A stretch of 64,000 bases of DNA from Roseibaca calidilacus (GCF_001517585.1 NZ_FBYC01000004.1:2003501-2067500); one strand, 5' to 3'; numbered from the stretch's first letter, positions 52,346-61,506 are shown. Numbers and translations: made by a program. Notes: generated by a model from the sequence alone, not told the origin.

Positions 52346-53047
52346 ATGTCCGACGAAGAAGAAATCATCCTCTCCGACCTGTCCGATGACGAGCTTGTCG
52401 AGCAGATGATGGACGATCTTTATGACGGGATGCGCGAAGAGATCGAAGAAGCGGTCGGCATTCTGCTGGAACGCGGCTGGACGCCCTATGACATTCTGAC
52501 CAAAGCGCTGGTCGCAGGCATGACCATCGTGGGGCACGATTTCCGCGACGGCATTCTGTTCGTGCCCGAAGTGCTGCTGGCCGCCAATGCCATGAAGGGC
52601 GGCATGGCCATTCTCAAACCGCTGCTGGTGGAAACCGGCGCGCCGCGCATGGGCAAGATGGTGATCGGCACCGTCAAGGGCGATATCCACGACATTGGCA
52701 AAAACCTTGTCGCCATGATGATGGAAGGCGCGGGGTTCGAGGTGATCGACATGGGCATCAACAACGCGGTTGAAGCCTATCTGGAAACGCTGGAACGCGA
52801 ACAGCCCGATATTCTGGGCATGTCGGCGCTGCTGACCACGACCATGCCCTACATGAAGGTGGTCATCGACACGCTGGTCGCCAAGGGCCTGCGCGACGAT
52901 TACATCGTGCTGGTGGGCGGCGCGCCGCTGAACGAGGAATTCGGCCGCGCCATTGGCGCTGACGCCTATTGCCGCGATGCCGCTGTTGCCGTTGAAACCG
53001 CGAAAACGCTGGTCGCGCGCAAACACAACCAGATGCCGGCGGGCTGA
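52346..53047 (+). CDS. Corrinoid (B12-binding) methyl carrier protein
   Basis: 233 residues. Helical cap domain (residues about 15-95, EIEEAVGILLERGWTPYDIL, LFVPEVLLAANAMKGGMAIL) and Rossmann B12 domain with the axial-His motif in VKGDIHDIGKNLVAMMMEGA and LVGGAPLNEEFGRAIGADAY. It corresponds to the cobalamin module of MetH and should carry the methyl group to the homocysteine protein encoded upstream. The pterin-binding module is not in the window. Confidence 0.9.
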   Translation: MSDEEEIILSDLSDDELVEQMMDDLYDGMREEIEEAVGILLERGWTPYDILTKALVAGMTIVGHDFRDGILFVPEVLLAANAMKGGMAILKPLLVETGAPRMGKMVIGTVKGDIHDIGKNLVAMMMEGAGFEVIDMGINNAVEAYLETLEREQPDILGMSALLTTTMPYMKVVIDTLVAKGLRDDYIVLVGGAPLNEEFGRAIGADAYCRDAAVAVETAKTLVARKHNQMPAG

Positions 53048-53138
53048 TACCCGCCGAAGGATTGCGCGCGGGGCTATTCGGCCCAGCGCCCTTTTCCTAT
53101 GCAGCCAACCGTCTGCCCCGCGGCGAATGCTGTGTCAT

Positions 53139-53160
53139 GAGTATTTTTGGCAAGATGAAA
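53139..53160. repeat. Dispersed TATTTTTGGCAAGATGAAA motif, copy 2
   Basis: GAGTATTTTTGGCAAGATGA plus AA ends ten bases before the stop of the minus-strand rluA gene, between convergent genes. Same placement and related sequence as the copy at 5495-5517. Confidence 0.5.
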
Positions 53161-53170
53161 TCAGCCACGA

Positions 53171-53821
53171 TCAGAACGGGACCGGCGCGCTGACGGTCAA
53201 CCCGCGCCCGCCATCGGGGTGGCGCAGCCGCAATTCGCGCGCATGCAGCATCAGGCGCGGGAAAGCTGCCGCTTCTGCGGTCGCATAGAACGGATCGCCC
53301 AAAATGGGGTGGCCCATGGCCAGCATATGCACCCGCAATTGATGGCTGCGCCCGGTGACAGGGCTAAGCCGCAGGCGCGAGCCGTGCTCTTCATGGCGCA
53401 GCACCGCCCAATCGGTTTGGGCCGGGCGGCCCGTGTCGTGGCACACCATCTGGCGCGGGCGATTCGGCCAATCAACGGTCAGCGGCAAATCCACCCGGCC
53501 CGATGGCTCGGCCACCTGCCCCCAGACCCGCGCCACATACTGCTTGCGGGTTTGGCGCTTCTCGAATTGCAGGCCAAGGTGACGCTGCGCCATGGGACTG
53601 CGCGCAAAGACGATCACACCTGACGTGTCCATATCCAGCCGGTGCACCAACAACGCTTCGGGAAACACGGCCTGAACGCGGGCCAGCAGGCAATCGGCCA
53701 GATGCGCGCCACGCCCCGGCACAGATAGCAGCCCGGCAGGCTTGTCGATGAAGACAAGCTCATGATCTTCGTGCAGAATGACCAAATCATCCTGCGGCGG
53801 CTGATAAATGAAATCGGACAT
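53171..53821 (-). CDS. rluA: RluA-family pseudouridine synthase
   Basis: 216 residues. The catalytic Asp is in HRLDMDTSGVIVFARS, the RluA signature. Other strings: VFIDKPAGLLSVPGRG, LGLQFEKRQTRKQYVARVWG and TGRSHQLRVHM. No S4 domain, which fits RluA (23S U746 and tRNA U32) rather than RluC/D. Start at 53821; longer frames overlap the YbjN gene. Confidence 0.9.
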   Translation of the reverse strand: MSDFIYQPPQDDLVILHEDHELVFIDKPAGLLSVPGRGAHLADCLLARVQAVFPEALLVHRLDMDTSGVIVFARSPMAQRHLGLQFEKRQTRKQYVARVWGQVAEPSGRVDLPLTVDWPNRPRQMVCHDTGRPAQTDWAVLRHEEHGSRLRLSPVTGRSHQLRVHMLAMGHPILGDPFYATAEAAAFPRLMLHARELRLRHPDGGRGLTVSAPVPF

Positions 53822-53924
53822 GGGCCGGGTGTGCCGGAAATGGCGCGGCCGCGCAAGCTTCTGCGCGGCGCGATTGCCAGACGCCGCCAGTCCCGTATGT
53901 TTGCGCAAAGAAATGGAGGATTGG

Positions 53925-54389
53925 ATGAGAACGCATTTCATGGCTATGACCATTGCGGCCTTGGCCCTGCTTCCCGGCACTGCAAGCGCGCAGATATTGG
54001 TCGATGCAACCGACCCCGCCCGCATTGCGGAAATCGCGCGCGGCTACGGGGCGGTCGAGGTCACCACCGATGCTGTCGGCGATCCGATGCTGCGCGGGCG
54101 CATGGACGGGACGCAATACCTTGTGTTCTTCTATGGGTGCCAGAATGGCCGCGACTGCACCAATATCCAGTTCCGGGCAGCATGGCAGAATGACGGGTCC
54201 GTCACCGAAAGCACGATACAAGCTTGGAATGCCGAAAACCGGTTTGGCAAGGCAATGCTGGATGCAGAGCGCGATCCAGTCATTCAATGGGATGTGAACC
54301 TGTTTGGCGGCGTAAGCCGGACCAACCTAGATGACACATTCGATTGGTGGCGCGTCGTTCTACAGGGGTTCGAAAGCCGCTTGTATTGA
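53925..54389 (+). CDS. YbjN domain-containing exported protein
   Basis: 154 residues with a signal peptide (MAMTIAALALLPGTASAQ) and a YbjN-like sensory-fold body (MDGTQYLVFFYGCQNGRDC, NIQFRAAWQND, AENRFGKAMLDAE). ATGGAGGA precedes the ATG at 53925. Family members are thought to be chaperone-like or regulatory; in Rhodobacterales they are often exported and uncharacterised. A pair of cysteines in GCQNGRDC could form a disulphide. Confidence 0.78.
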   Translation: MRTHFMAMTIAALALLPGTASAQILVDATDPARIAEIARGYGAVEVTTDAVGDPMLRGRMDGTQYLVFFYGCQNGRDCTNIQFRAAWQNDGSVTESTIQAWNAENRFGKAMLDAERDPVIQWDVNLFGGVSRTNLDDTFDWWRVVLQGFESRLY

Positions 54390-54404
54390 CACGCTACCCC
54401 CCGG

Positions 54405-55040
54405 TCAAAGGCGAGATTGCACCGCATAGACATCGGCATTGATGCTTGGCGCATCGTAATGCAGCTCTGACGTGATGACGCCGGGCTTAGCGGCGATCTG
54501 TTCCATCAGCCGGTGCGGGTAATAACCAGAGCGCAGATCCCCGAAACCCGGCAATTCGCGCAGAATGGCAATCGTGGACACGGCGCAATGCGCAGGCGGG
54601 ACTGGCCCCGCCTCAGAGGCAAGCTGTTTGGCGCGCAGGGCCGTTTCCATAGATACCGGAATACGCTGCACCACGGTGTAATGCGTCTCGCGGGTGTGAC
54701 TAAGGTAGTAGGACGCGCCAATCTGCGGTGTCATGCCGTAATGCAGGTCATTGCGTTCGGGCACGTTGGGCAGTTTCCAGCTACCCGCGGGGTCGAACAG
54801 CACACGTTCATCCGCGTTGATGAACAGCGCCGTATGGTCGCCGCGCTTGGTGCTGTAATTCATGACCGTCACGACGGTCAGTTCCGCCTGTCCGCCATGA
54901 ACATAGCGCGCAGCCTGAACGGCTGCGTCGGGCGCCCAGACGCGTTCGCCCGCGCAGGCCGATAGTGTGACGACAGCCAGCACCACAAGCACAAGAATGC
55001 GAAGCTGCGGAAGCGTCCGCAAGGAAAGGATTGCCTGCAT
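54405..55040 (-). CDS. Uncharacterised lipoprotein
   Basis: 211 residues. N-terminal signal and lipobox LSACAG (Cys about 29), so it should be lipid-anchored. The body has VVTVMNYSTKRGDHTALFIN and AGPVPPAHCAVSTIAILRELPGF; the conserved His, Asp, Cys spacing recalls NlpC/P60-like or papain-fold peptidases (His in GDHTALFI), but I cannot confirm a triad. Tail-to-tail with the YbjN gene. No family name is claimed. Confidence 0.7.
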   Translation of the reverse strand: MQAILSLRTLPQLRILVLVVLAVVTLSACAGERVWAPDAAVQAARYVHGGQAELTVVTVMNYSTKRGDHTALFINADERVLFDPAGSWKLPNVPERNDLHYGMTPQIGASYYLSHTRETHYTVVQRIPVSMETALRAKQLASEAGPVPPAHCAVSTIAILRELPGFGDLRSGYYPHRLMEQIAAKPGVITSELHYDAPSINADVYAVQSRL

Positions 55041-55068
55041 GATGTTGCCGCCAAATGCCCAGACAGGA

Positions 55069-55203
55069 TCAGCCGTTGGCCAGCCCGATGAAGATCAGCA
55101 CGCCAATGCTGATCGCTGCACCCCAGGTGACCATACGCATGAAACCGTCAAAGGTCTTTTCCTGAGTGCTGATATCCATCTTGCCATGTTCATGCTTGGC
55201 CAT
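55069..55203 (-). CDS. aa3-type cytochrome c oxidase subunit IV
   Basis: 44-residue single-helix protein: MAKHEHGKMDISTQEKTFDG followed by a helix (VTWGAAISIGVLIFIGLANG). It matches the bacterial aa3 oxidase subunit IV family of alphaproteobacteria, where it packs against subunits I and III. It is transcribed towards the lipoprotein gene 28 bases away. Confidence 0.8.
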   Translation of the reverse strand: MAKHEHGKMDISTQEKTFDGFMRMVTWGAAISIGVLIFIGLANG

Positions 55204-55278
55204 GTCGCAGTCTCCGTGTTCGCGTTGTTGCCTTGCTGATTACCGCATAGCCGCGAAGCTGTCATCCCTTTTGCGCGG

Positions 55279-55740
55279 CTATAGTGGCAATGCCGTGGTT
55301 TCCTTCAGAAACTCCATCACGAAACTGGCCGAAATGTCCGAAACAGGCACCCGTGCGGTCAGGGCTTTGTAGAACTGGTCATAGGCCGCCATATCCGCCA
55401 CGCGCACGCGCAGCATATAGTCCAGATCGCCGGTCATGCGGTAGGCGCTGACCACCTGCGGCATGGCATTGACCGCGCGCTCGAACCGGGTGCGCCACTC
55501 GGCGTCATGCGCGCTGGTGCGGATTAGAACCACGGCCATCAGCGGGCAACCAAGCGTATCGGGGTCCAGCAGCGCGGGGCGGGCGCGGATCACACCTGCC
55601 TGTTCCAGCAATTTCACGCGCCGCCAGCAGGCATTGCGCGACAGGCCCGCAAGCTCTGCCAACGCGTCCATGGACAGCGTCGCGTCAGATTGCAAAACAC
55701 GCAGGATGCGGCGGTCTATATCATCCAATGAAATCGGCAT
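55279..55740 (-). CDS. Lrp/AsnC family transcriptional regulator
   Basis: 153 residues: N-terminal helix-turn-helix (DIDRRILRVLQSDATLSMDA, LAGLSRNACWRRVKLLE) and C-terminal RAM ligand domain (VVSAYRMTGDLDYMLRVRVAD). Amino-acid-responsive regulators of this type often control adjacent genes. It is divergent from the DUF6356 gene with 106 bases between. Confidence 0.93.
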   Translation of the reverse strand: MPISLDDIDRRILRVLQSDATLSMDALAELAGLSRNACWRRVKLLEQAGVIRARPALLDPDTLGCPLMAVVLIRTSAHDAEWRTRFERAVNAMPQVVSAYRMTGDLDYMLRVRVADMAAYDQFYKALTARVPVSDISASFVMEFLKETTALPL

Positions 55741-55846
55741 ATCTTGGGACTGTATCCTGTTTTTATCGGAAAAACAGTGAAATTCGGGATGGTTTTCGAT
55801 CCCGCATAGATATTCTGCGCCTGACAGTCAGAATATGGAGCACGCG

Positions 55847-56092
55847 ATGTCCGCAATCGACCCCCAATCACGCGCAAAATCCTTGTTTGCCAAGGTGTTT
55901 CTGGACCATCCCGCCAGCGTGGACGAAAGCTATTTTCAGCATATGCGCTTTGCGTTCGGCTTTGCCGCATTGCTGGCAGTTGCGGCGGGCGCGGCGCTGG
56001 TCCATGCGGTTATTCCCGCCCTGTGCAAGACCACCGCCAGCACCATCCTGCGGCGGTTGCATGCGCGCCTGTCGCACCGTCACGCGCAGTAA
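55847..56092 (+). CDS. DUF6356-type small membrane protein
   Basis: 81 residues: an N-terminal soluble part (SLFAKVFLDHPASVDESYFQHM), one long hydrophobic helix (FAFGFAALLAVAAGAALVHAV) and a basic tail. FLxHPxxVxExYxxHxxFA is the pattern of this uncharacterised family common in Rhodobacterales. It is three bases before the amidotransferase gene, so co-transcribed. Confidence 0.75.
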   Translation: MSAIDPQSRAKSLFAKVFLDHPASVDESYFQHMRFAFGFAALLAVAAGAALVHAVIPALCKTTASTILRRLHARLSHRHAQ

Positions 56093-56095
56093 CAC

Positions 56096-56860
56096 ATGTG
56101 CCGCATTGCTGCCTATCAGGGGCCGGACATTCCGCTGGAACGGATCGTCACGCGGCCCGCGCATTCGCTTTTGTCGCAAAGCCGCCACGCGACCGAAGCC
56201 CCGATCCCGGTCAATGGCGACGGGTTCGGGCTGGCTTGGTATCGGCCCGACATGACCGAACCGGGCCTATATCGTGACGTGCTGCCCGCATGGGCCGATG
56301 CCAATTTGCAGAACCTGTGCCGGATGGTCAGCGCGCCAGTGTTCATCGCGCATGTCCGCGCCTCGACCATGGGCGAAACCAGCCGCGCGAATTGCCATCC
56401 GTTTGTATCGGGCGCGTGGTCGTTTTGTCATAACGGGCAGGTGCCGCATTTCGCCGCCATTCGCCGCAGCATGGATGCCGCCTTGCCAGATGCGCTTCAC
56501 GCCCAGCGCCAAGGCACCACCGACAGCGAGATGATCTTCCTGACGCTGCTGGCGCTTGGGTTGGCGGATGACCCGGCACAAGCCCTGCGCGCGCTATTGC
56601 CGCGCATAACCCCACCCGCAGGCGCGGCCCCGCTGCGCCTGACCTGCGTGTTCAGCGACGGGGCACGGATGTTCGGGTTTCGCCATGCCTCTGACGGGGC
56701 ATGTCCCAGCCTCTATGTCTCGGGGCGGCTGGATTCGGGTGGCCGCGCCATCGCGTCGGAACCTTTGTGCTGCCAGACAACCGCGTGGGAGGCGCTAGAG
56801 CCCGACACGCTTTATTGCCTGTCACACGGCACATTGACTGCCACAAGGATCACGCCCTGA
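56096..56860 (+). CDS. Class II glutamine amidotransferase (YafJ/EgtC-like)
   Basis: 254 residues starting MCRIAAYQG, with the N-terminal nucleophile Cys2 exposed after Met removal. Also NGDGFGLAWY, FIAHVRASTMGETSRANCHP and WSFCHNGQVP, the Ntn glutaminase set. No partner domain is fused, as in YafJ/EgtC proteins. Substrate unknown; ergothioneine genes are not nearby. Its stop overlaps that of the convergent MBL gene by 11 bases. Confidence 0.85.
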   Translation: MCRIAAYQGPDIPLERIVTRPAHSLLSQSRHATEAPIPVNGDGFGLAWYRPDMTEPGLYRDVLPAWADANLQNLCRMVSAPVFIAHVRASTMGETSRANCHPFVSGAWSFCHNGQVPHFAAIRRSMDAALPDALHAQRQGTTDSEMIFLTLLALGLADDPAQALRALLPRITPPAGAAPLRLTCVFSDGARMFGFRHASDGACPSLYVSGRLDSGGRAIASEPLCCQTTAWEALEPDTLYCLSHGTLTATRITP

Positions 56861-57878
56861 CCCACAGCCACGCCCCATCCGGCCCCATGCTGCGGCGCAC
56901 CTGCCCCCGCCGTTCCAGATGGTTCAGATGCGCGACCGCTTCCACCAGCGCCAGCCCATAGGTGCCTTCGGTGATCTTGCGCTTGAACAGCGGCGCGAAG
57001 CACTCGCTGGCGCGGCGCGGTTCGGTCAGGTGATCGAGCAACCGGGCCAAGGCCCCGTGGTGGTTGTCGATCTTTTGGCGCAAGCGCATTGGCAGCCCGG
57101 TGAAGGGCAGTTTGTGACCGGGCAAGACAAGATGATCGTCGCGTGCAATAGTTTGGAATTGCGCACAGCTTTGCAGCCATTCCGCCACCGGGTCGGCGGT
57201 CGGTTCGGTCGCATAAACCCCAAGATTGGGCGAGATTGAGGGCAACAACTGATCCGCGCCCAGCACAAGGTTGCAATCGCGGCTCCACAGCGTGACCTGA
57301 TCGGGCGCGTGGCCTTGGCCCAAGCGCACTTCCCAGTCGCGCCCCCCGGCGCGCACGGTATCGCCCTCTGACAACCGCTCGAACCCCAAGGGCAGCGGCG
57401 TGACGGCATCGGCAAAGTTGAAGGGGCGTTCCCCGGCGCGTTTGGCAAGGATGTCGGCCGCCATCCCCGCGCCGCGCCAGAATTCCAGCGTTTCGGGCGG
57501 CGGGCGGTCCTGGTCGTCAAGCGTCAGCATCCGCGCGAACAGCCATGCGGTGCGCGACATGGCCAAACGCGCGCCCTCGGCCTGAAACCAGCCTGCCAGC
57601 CCGATATGGTCGGGATGGTGGTGGCTGGCGATGACGCGGGTCACAGGCTTGCCGCGCAAAGGCCCGGCCAACAGCTTCACCCAAGCCCCGCGCGTGCGCT
57701 TGGTGTCAAAGCCCGTGTCAAACACTGTCCAGCCATCGCCATCGTCCAGCGCGTAGACATTGACATGGTCCAGCGCCATCGGCAGCGGCATCCGCGCCCA
57801 GAACACACCCGGCGCGATTTCCAGCGCTGTGCCTTCGTCGGGGGCGGCATCATACGGGTAACGAATACCGGGTTTCAC
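56850..57878 (-). CDS. Metallo-beta-lactamase fold hydrolase
   Basis: 342 residues. Metal motif ASHHHPDHIGLAG (HxHxDH) at about residue 85, later histidines in LGQGHAPDQV and VLPGHKLPF. A C-terminal winged-helix-like segment (ALVEAVAHLNHLERRGQVRR) matches the BLACT/LACTB2-like group. The GTG start at 57878 overlaps the acyl-CoA dehydrogenase stop, so it is probably a thioesterase or hydrolase coupled to acyl-CoA oxidation. Confidence 0.83.
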   Translation of the reverse strand: MKPGIRYPYDAAPDEGTALEIAPGVFWARMPLPMALDHVNVYALDDGDGWTVFDTGFDTKRTRGAWVKLLAGPLRGKPVTRVIASHHHPDHIGLAGWFQAEGARLAMSRTAWLFARMLTLDDQDRPPPETLEFWRGAGMAADILAKRAGERPFNFADAVTPLPLGFERLSEGDTVRAGGRDWEVRLGQGHAPDQVTLWSRDCNLVLGADQLLPSISPNLGVYATEPTADPVAEWLQSCAQFQTIARDDHLVLPGHKLPFTGLPMRLRQKIDNHHGALARLLDHLTEPRRASECFAPLFKRKITEGTYGLALVEAVAHLNHLERRGQVRRSMGPDGAWLWVRA

Positions 57879-59563
57879 GCAGTCAGATCCTCTGGGGACA
57901 GGCCCATATAGGCTGCGGGGTCCGACCGCATAGCAGCCAGATGCGCCGCATGCTCTGGCAACAGATGGTCGATATAGACCTGCGCCAAGGCCACGCGCGC
58001 CGCATCCCCGGCCTGTGCCGCGCGCAGGTGCATATCGGCCCCCAACACGCGAGCAAAGGCGCGCAGATAGGCGGTGGCGCCCGCCGCGCGACCTTCCATC
58101 CCCTGCCCTAGCATCCACTCGGTCGCGCCGCGCTGGGCGTGCACCGCATCGGCCACGGGCGCGCCCATATCCGCCGCGGAGGCGGTGGCGCTCATCTCAT
58201 CCAGCAGCGCGAAAGCGGCCTTGCCGCCATCGCCCAGCTTGCGGCCCACAAGGTCGAGCGCCTGAATGGCATTGGTGCCTTCATAAATTGTCGTTACCCG
58301 CACATCACGCAGGAATTGCGCGGCACCCGTTTCCTCTATGAAGCCCATGCCGCCATGAATCTGGATACCCATATCCGAGACAGTGACCCCAGCCTCTGTG
58401 CCATAGGCCTTGGTGATCGGCGTCAGCCAGCCCGCGCGCGCGGACCACTCGTCACCGCCAGTGGCGGTTGCCATGTCGATTGCCACGCAATTTTCCATGG
58501 CAATGGCGCGGGCGGCGAAAATCTCGGCGCGCATGATGGCCAGTTGGCGGCGAATATCGGGGTGGTCGATGATCGCGGTCGCGCCCTTTGGCGTTGGCCC
58601 CTGTTTGCGGTCCTGCGCATAGGTCAGCGCGTGCTGATACGCGCCCTCGGCCACGCCAATGCCCTGCACGCCGACGCCGACGCGGGCATTGTTCATCATG
58701 GTGAACATGGCAGCCAGCCCCTTGTTCGGTGCGCCGACCAGCCAGCCGGTCGCCCCTTCATAGTCCATCACGCAGGTGGGAGAGCCGTGAATACCCAGTT
58801 TGTGTTCCAGACTGACCACGCGCAGGCTGTTGGGCTGTCCAAGGCTACCATCCTCATTCGGGATCACTTTTGGCACCAGAAACAGGCTGATGCCCTTGGA
58901 CCCTGCCGGCGCATCGGGCAAGCGGGCCAGCACCAGATGACAGACATTCTGCGTGAAATCGCAATCGCCCCAGGAAATATAAATCTTTTGCCCGCTGATG
59001 TGGTAGCTGCCATCCGCCTGCGGCTCTGCCTTGGTGCGCAAAGCACCTACATCTGTGCCCGCCTGCGGCTCTGTCAGGTTCATCGTGCCCGACCATTCGC
59101 CGGAAATCAGCTTGGGCAGATAAAGCGCCTTGATCGCGTCCGAGGCATGATGTTCCAGCGCCTCTATCTGCCCTTGGGTCAGAAGCGGGTTCATCTGTAA
59201 GGACAGGCAGGCCGATGACATCATTTCATAAAACGCGGTCGACACGGTTTGCGGCATGCCCATGCCGCCGAATTCTGGCGCGGCGGAAATGCCGATCCAG
59301 CCGCCGGTCGCCAGCGCGCCGAACCCTTCGGCATAGCCCGGCGGGCTGACGACCGCGCCGTTTTCCAGCCGTGTGGGCGTCGTGTCACCGGGGCGGCGCA
59401 GGGGGGCAATCACTTCGGAACATATGCGCCCGCCTTCCGACAGGATCGCCTGCACCATGTCCGGTGTCGCCTCTGCAAAGCGGTCGGTCGCGCGGACCTG
59501 ATCGAAGCCTGCGACATGGTCAAGGATGAAGGCGAAATCGCGCAAAGGGGGCGTGTAGGGCAT
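57875..59563 (-). CDS. Acyl-CoA dehydrogenase
   Basis: 562 residues, flavin-dependent alpha,beta-dehydrogenation of an acyl-CoA. FAD/substrate motifs: SGTMNLTEPQAGTDVGAL, YISWGDCDFT, GVGVQGIGVAEGAYQHAL and the catalytic-base region GGMGFIEETGAAQFLRDVRVTTIYEGTNAIQ. The long form with a C-terminal extension corresponds to the FadE-like group common in proteobacteria. Chain length unknown. ATG at 59563; overlaps the MBL hydrolase start at its end. Confidence 0.92.
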   Translation of the reverse strand: MPYTPPLRDFAFILDHVAGFDQVRATDRFAEATPDMVQAILSEGGRICSEVIAPLRRPGDTTPTRLENGAVVSPPGYAEGFGALATGGWIGISAAPEFGGMGMPQTVSTAFYEMMSSACLSLQMNPLLTQGQIEALEHHASDAIKALYLPKLISGEWSGTMNLTEPQAGTDVGALRTKAEPQADGSYHISGQKIYISWGDCDFTQNVCHLVLARLPDAPAGSKGISLFLVPKVIPNEDGSLGQPNSLRVVSLEHKLGIHGSPTCVMDYEGATGWLVGAPNKGLAAMFTMMNNARVGVGVQGIGVAEGAYQHALTYAQDRKQGPTPKGATAIIDHPDIRRQLAIMRAEIFAARAIAMENCVAIDMATATGGDEWSARAGWLTPITKAYGTEAGVTVSDMGIQIHGGMGFIEETGAAQFLRDVRVTTIYEGTNAIQALDLVGRKLGDGGKAAFALLDEMSATASAADMGAPVADAVHAQRGATEWMLGQGMEGRAAGATAYLRAFARVLGADMHLRAAQAGDAARVALAQVYIDHLLPEHAAHLAAMRSDPAAYMGLSPEDLTA

Positions 59564-59648
59564 GGGCCGCTCCATCAGGCTGGACAGGGTGTTGCCCTAC
59601 TGATAGCCGGTTGCAATCCTTTGCAGAACCCCAACGCAGCGTCAGCGC

Positions 59649-60599
59649 ATGGAAAACCACACGGAAACCGCCATTTTAGGCCCGGGCGACATAGCGCGCG
59701 CTGCACAACTTTTGCGTGCAGGGCGGCTTGTCGCCATGCCCACCGAAACCGTCTACGGGCTGGCAGGCGATGCGCGGAACCCCGAATCGGTCGCCGCCAT
59801 CTTCGCGGCCAAAGGAAGGCCCGCGCATAACCCGCTGATCGTGCATCTGGACAGTCTGGACGCGGCAGAGCATCTGGCAAACCTGCCCGAAGCCGCCCGT
59901 GTTTTGGCCCAAGCCTTCTGGCCCGGCGCGCTGACGCTGGTTGCGCCCTTACGCCACGGTCACGGGCTGGCCAATGCGGTCACGGCGGGATTGCCCACGG
60001 TGGCGCTGCGGGTGCCCGCGCATCCGTTGGCCCGCGCGCTTTTGTCCGAATTCGGCGGGCCGGTGGCGGCCCCGTCGGCCAACCCTTCGGGCCGGATCAG
60101 CCCCACCACGGCGGCGCATGTCATGGCCGGGCTTGCCGGGCGGATCGCTGCGGTGCTGGATGGTGGCCCCTGCCCCGTTGGCGTGGAATCGACCATTTTG
60201 GGGTTCGAGGGCAATGAGGCCGTGTTGCTGCGCGAGGGCGGGATCAGCGCCGAACAGATTGCGGCTGTCTTGGGCCAGCCGCCGCGCACCAGAACCGGCG
60301 CCAAGATCACCGCACCGGGGCAAATGCTGTCGCATTACGCCCCCCGCGCGCGCGTGCGGCTGAACGTGACCACACCGCAACACGATGAAATCTGGATCGG
60401 CTTTGGCCCCGATTGCAGGGGCGCGGCGCTGTCGCTGTCGCTGTCGGGCGATCTGGATGAAGCGGCGGCCAAGCTGTTCGCCACATTGCACCAAGCCGAC
60501 GCCATGGGCCAGCCTATCGCCATTGCCCCGGTTCCCGAACACGGGCTGGGGGCGGCCATCAATGACCGCTTGCGCCGCGCCGCTGCCCCGCGCGCTTAG
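59649..60599 (+). CDS. tsaC: L-threonylcarbamoyladenylate synthase
   Basis: 316 residues: YrdC domain (GRLVAMPTETVYGLAGDA, KGRPAHNPLIVHL, GPVAAPSANPSGRISPTTA) followed by the Sua5 C-terminal domain (PGQMLSHYAPRARV). Produces the intermediate for t6A37 of ANN-decoding tRNAs. The length indicates the Sua5 type. Convergent with the LOG gene with four bases overlapping. Confidence 0.94.
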   Translation: MENHTETAILGPGDIARAAQLLRAGRLVAMPTETVYGLAGDARNPESVAAIFAAKGRPAHNPLIVHLDSLDAAEHLANLPEAARVLAQAFWPGALTLVAPLRHGHGLANAVTAGLPTVALRVPAHPLARALLSEFGGPVAAPSANPSGRISPTTAAHVMAGLAGRIAAVLDGGPCPVGVESTILGFEGNEAVLLREGGISAEQIAAVLGQPPRTRTGAKITAPGQMLSHYAPRARVRLNVTTPQHDEIWIGFGPDCRGAALSLSLSGDLDEAAAKLFATLHQADAMGQPIAIAPVPEHGLGAAINDRLRRAAAPRA

Positions 60600-61414
60600 T
60601 CGGCTTCAAACCCGTCGATGATTGCAATCGCCTCTTCGGCGGTGTCGACCATGTGGAACAGGTTCAGATCCTCGCGGCTGATGGTGCCTGCCTCTGCCAG
60701 CATGTCCCAGTTCACGACCTTGGACCAGAAATCGCGCCCGAACAGGATGAAGGGCAGTTTGGCCATGCGCTTGGTCTGGATCAGGGTCAGCGCCTCGAAG
60801 GTTTCATCCAGCGTGCCAAAGCCGCCGGGAAACACCGTGATCGCTTTGGCGCGCATCAGGAAATGCATCTTGCGAATGGCAAAGTAATGAAAGTTGAAGC
60901 ACAAATCCGGCGTCACATGCGGGTTCGGGGCCTGCTCATGCGGCAGCACAATGTTCAACCCGATAGAGACACCGCCCGCCTGCTCTGCCCCCAAATTGCC
61001 CGCTTCCATCACGCCCGGCCCACCGCCGGTAATGATGACATCCTCGCGGCCATAGGCCTGCACCGAGCGCAGCGTCATTTCATAGGCGAATTTGCGCGCT
61101 TCCTCGTAGAAGCGCGACAAATCGGCCAAGGCAGGCGTGCGGGCTTTCGCCGCATCTTCGGGCCGGGGAATGCGCGCGCCGCCGAACATGACGATGGTGG
61201 ACCGGATGCCGCGTTCGGCGATCAGCAATTCGGGTTTCAACAGTTCCAGTTGCAGCCGCACCGGGCGCAATTCGTCGCGGACCATAAAATCGGGGTCGCT
61301 AAAGGCCAGCCGATAGGCCGGGTGACGGGTCTGCGCGGTGTCGGGCACACCATCCCACAGGTCGATATCCTGCTTTGCATCCGGGAAAATGCGGTGGGTC
61401 TCGCGGTCTTTCAA
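60596..61414 (-). CDS. LOG family protein (TIGR00730)
   Basis: 272 residues. Rossmann-type nucleotide-binding fold with the LOG signature GGGPGVMEAGNLGA and PGGFGTLDETFEALT. Family members cleave ribose 5-phosphate from cytokinin riboside monophosphates or related nucleotides; physiological substrate in bacteria is uncertain. The start is TTG at 61414 with GGAGG six bases upstream; no ATG occurs in a reasonable place. The N-terminal 70 residues (HRIFPDAKQDIDLWDG) are typical of the long bacterial form. Confidence 0.88.
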   Translation of the reverse strand: MKDRETHRIFPDAKQDIDLWDGVPDTAQTRHPAYRLAFSDPDFMVRDELRPVRLQLELLKPELLIAERGIRSTIVMFGGARIPRPEDAAKARTPALADLSRFYEEARKFAYEMTLRSVQAYGREDVIITGGGPGVMEAGNLGAEQAGGVSIGLNIVLPHEQAPNPHVTPDLCFNFHYFAIRKMHFLMRAKAITVFPGGFGTLDETFEALTLIQTKRMAKLPFILFGRDFWSKVVNWDMLAEAGTISREDLNLFHMVDTAEEAIAIIDGFEAD

Positions 61415-61506
61415 AAGGGCCTCCGGGGGCTTCGCGGCAATTGCGGTTATCAGGCTGTAACGCTATAGCCGTAACACCCTGATGACCAGAGCCATGGAGC
61501 GCCCCG

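Noticed and set aside
50810-53026. 738-codon minus-strand frame across the methionine synthase modules
   Set aside because: Runs antisense to three clear genes and has no domain motifs; a by-product of high GC and codon bias.
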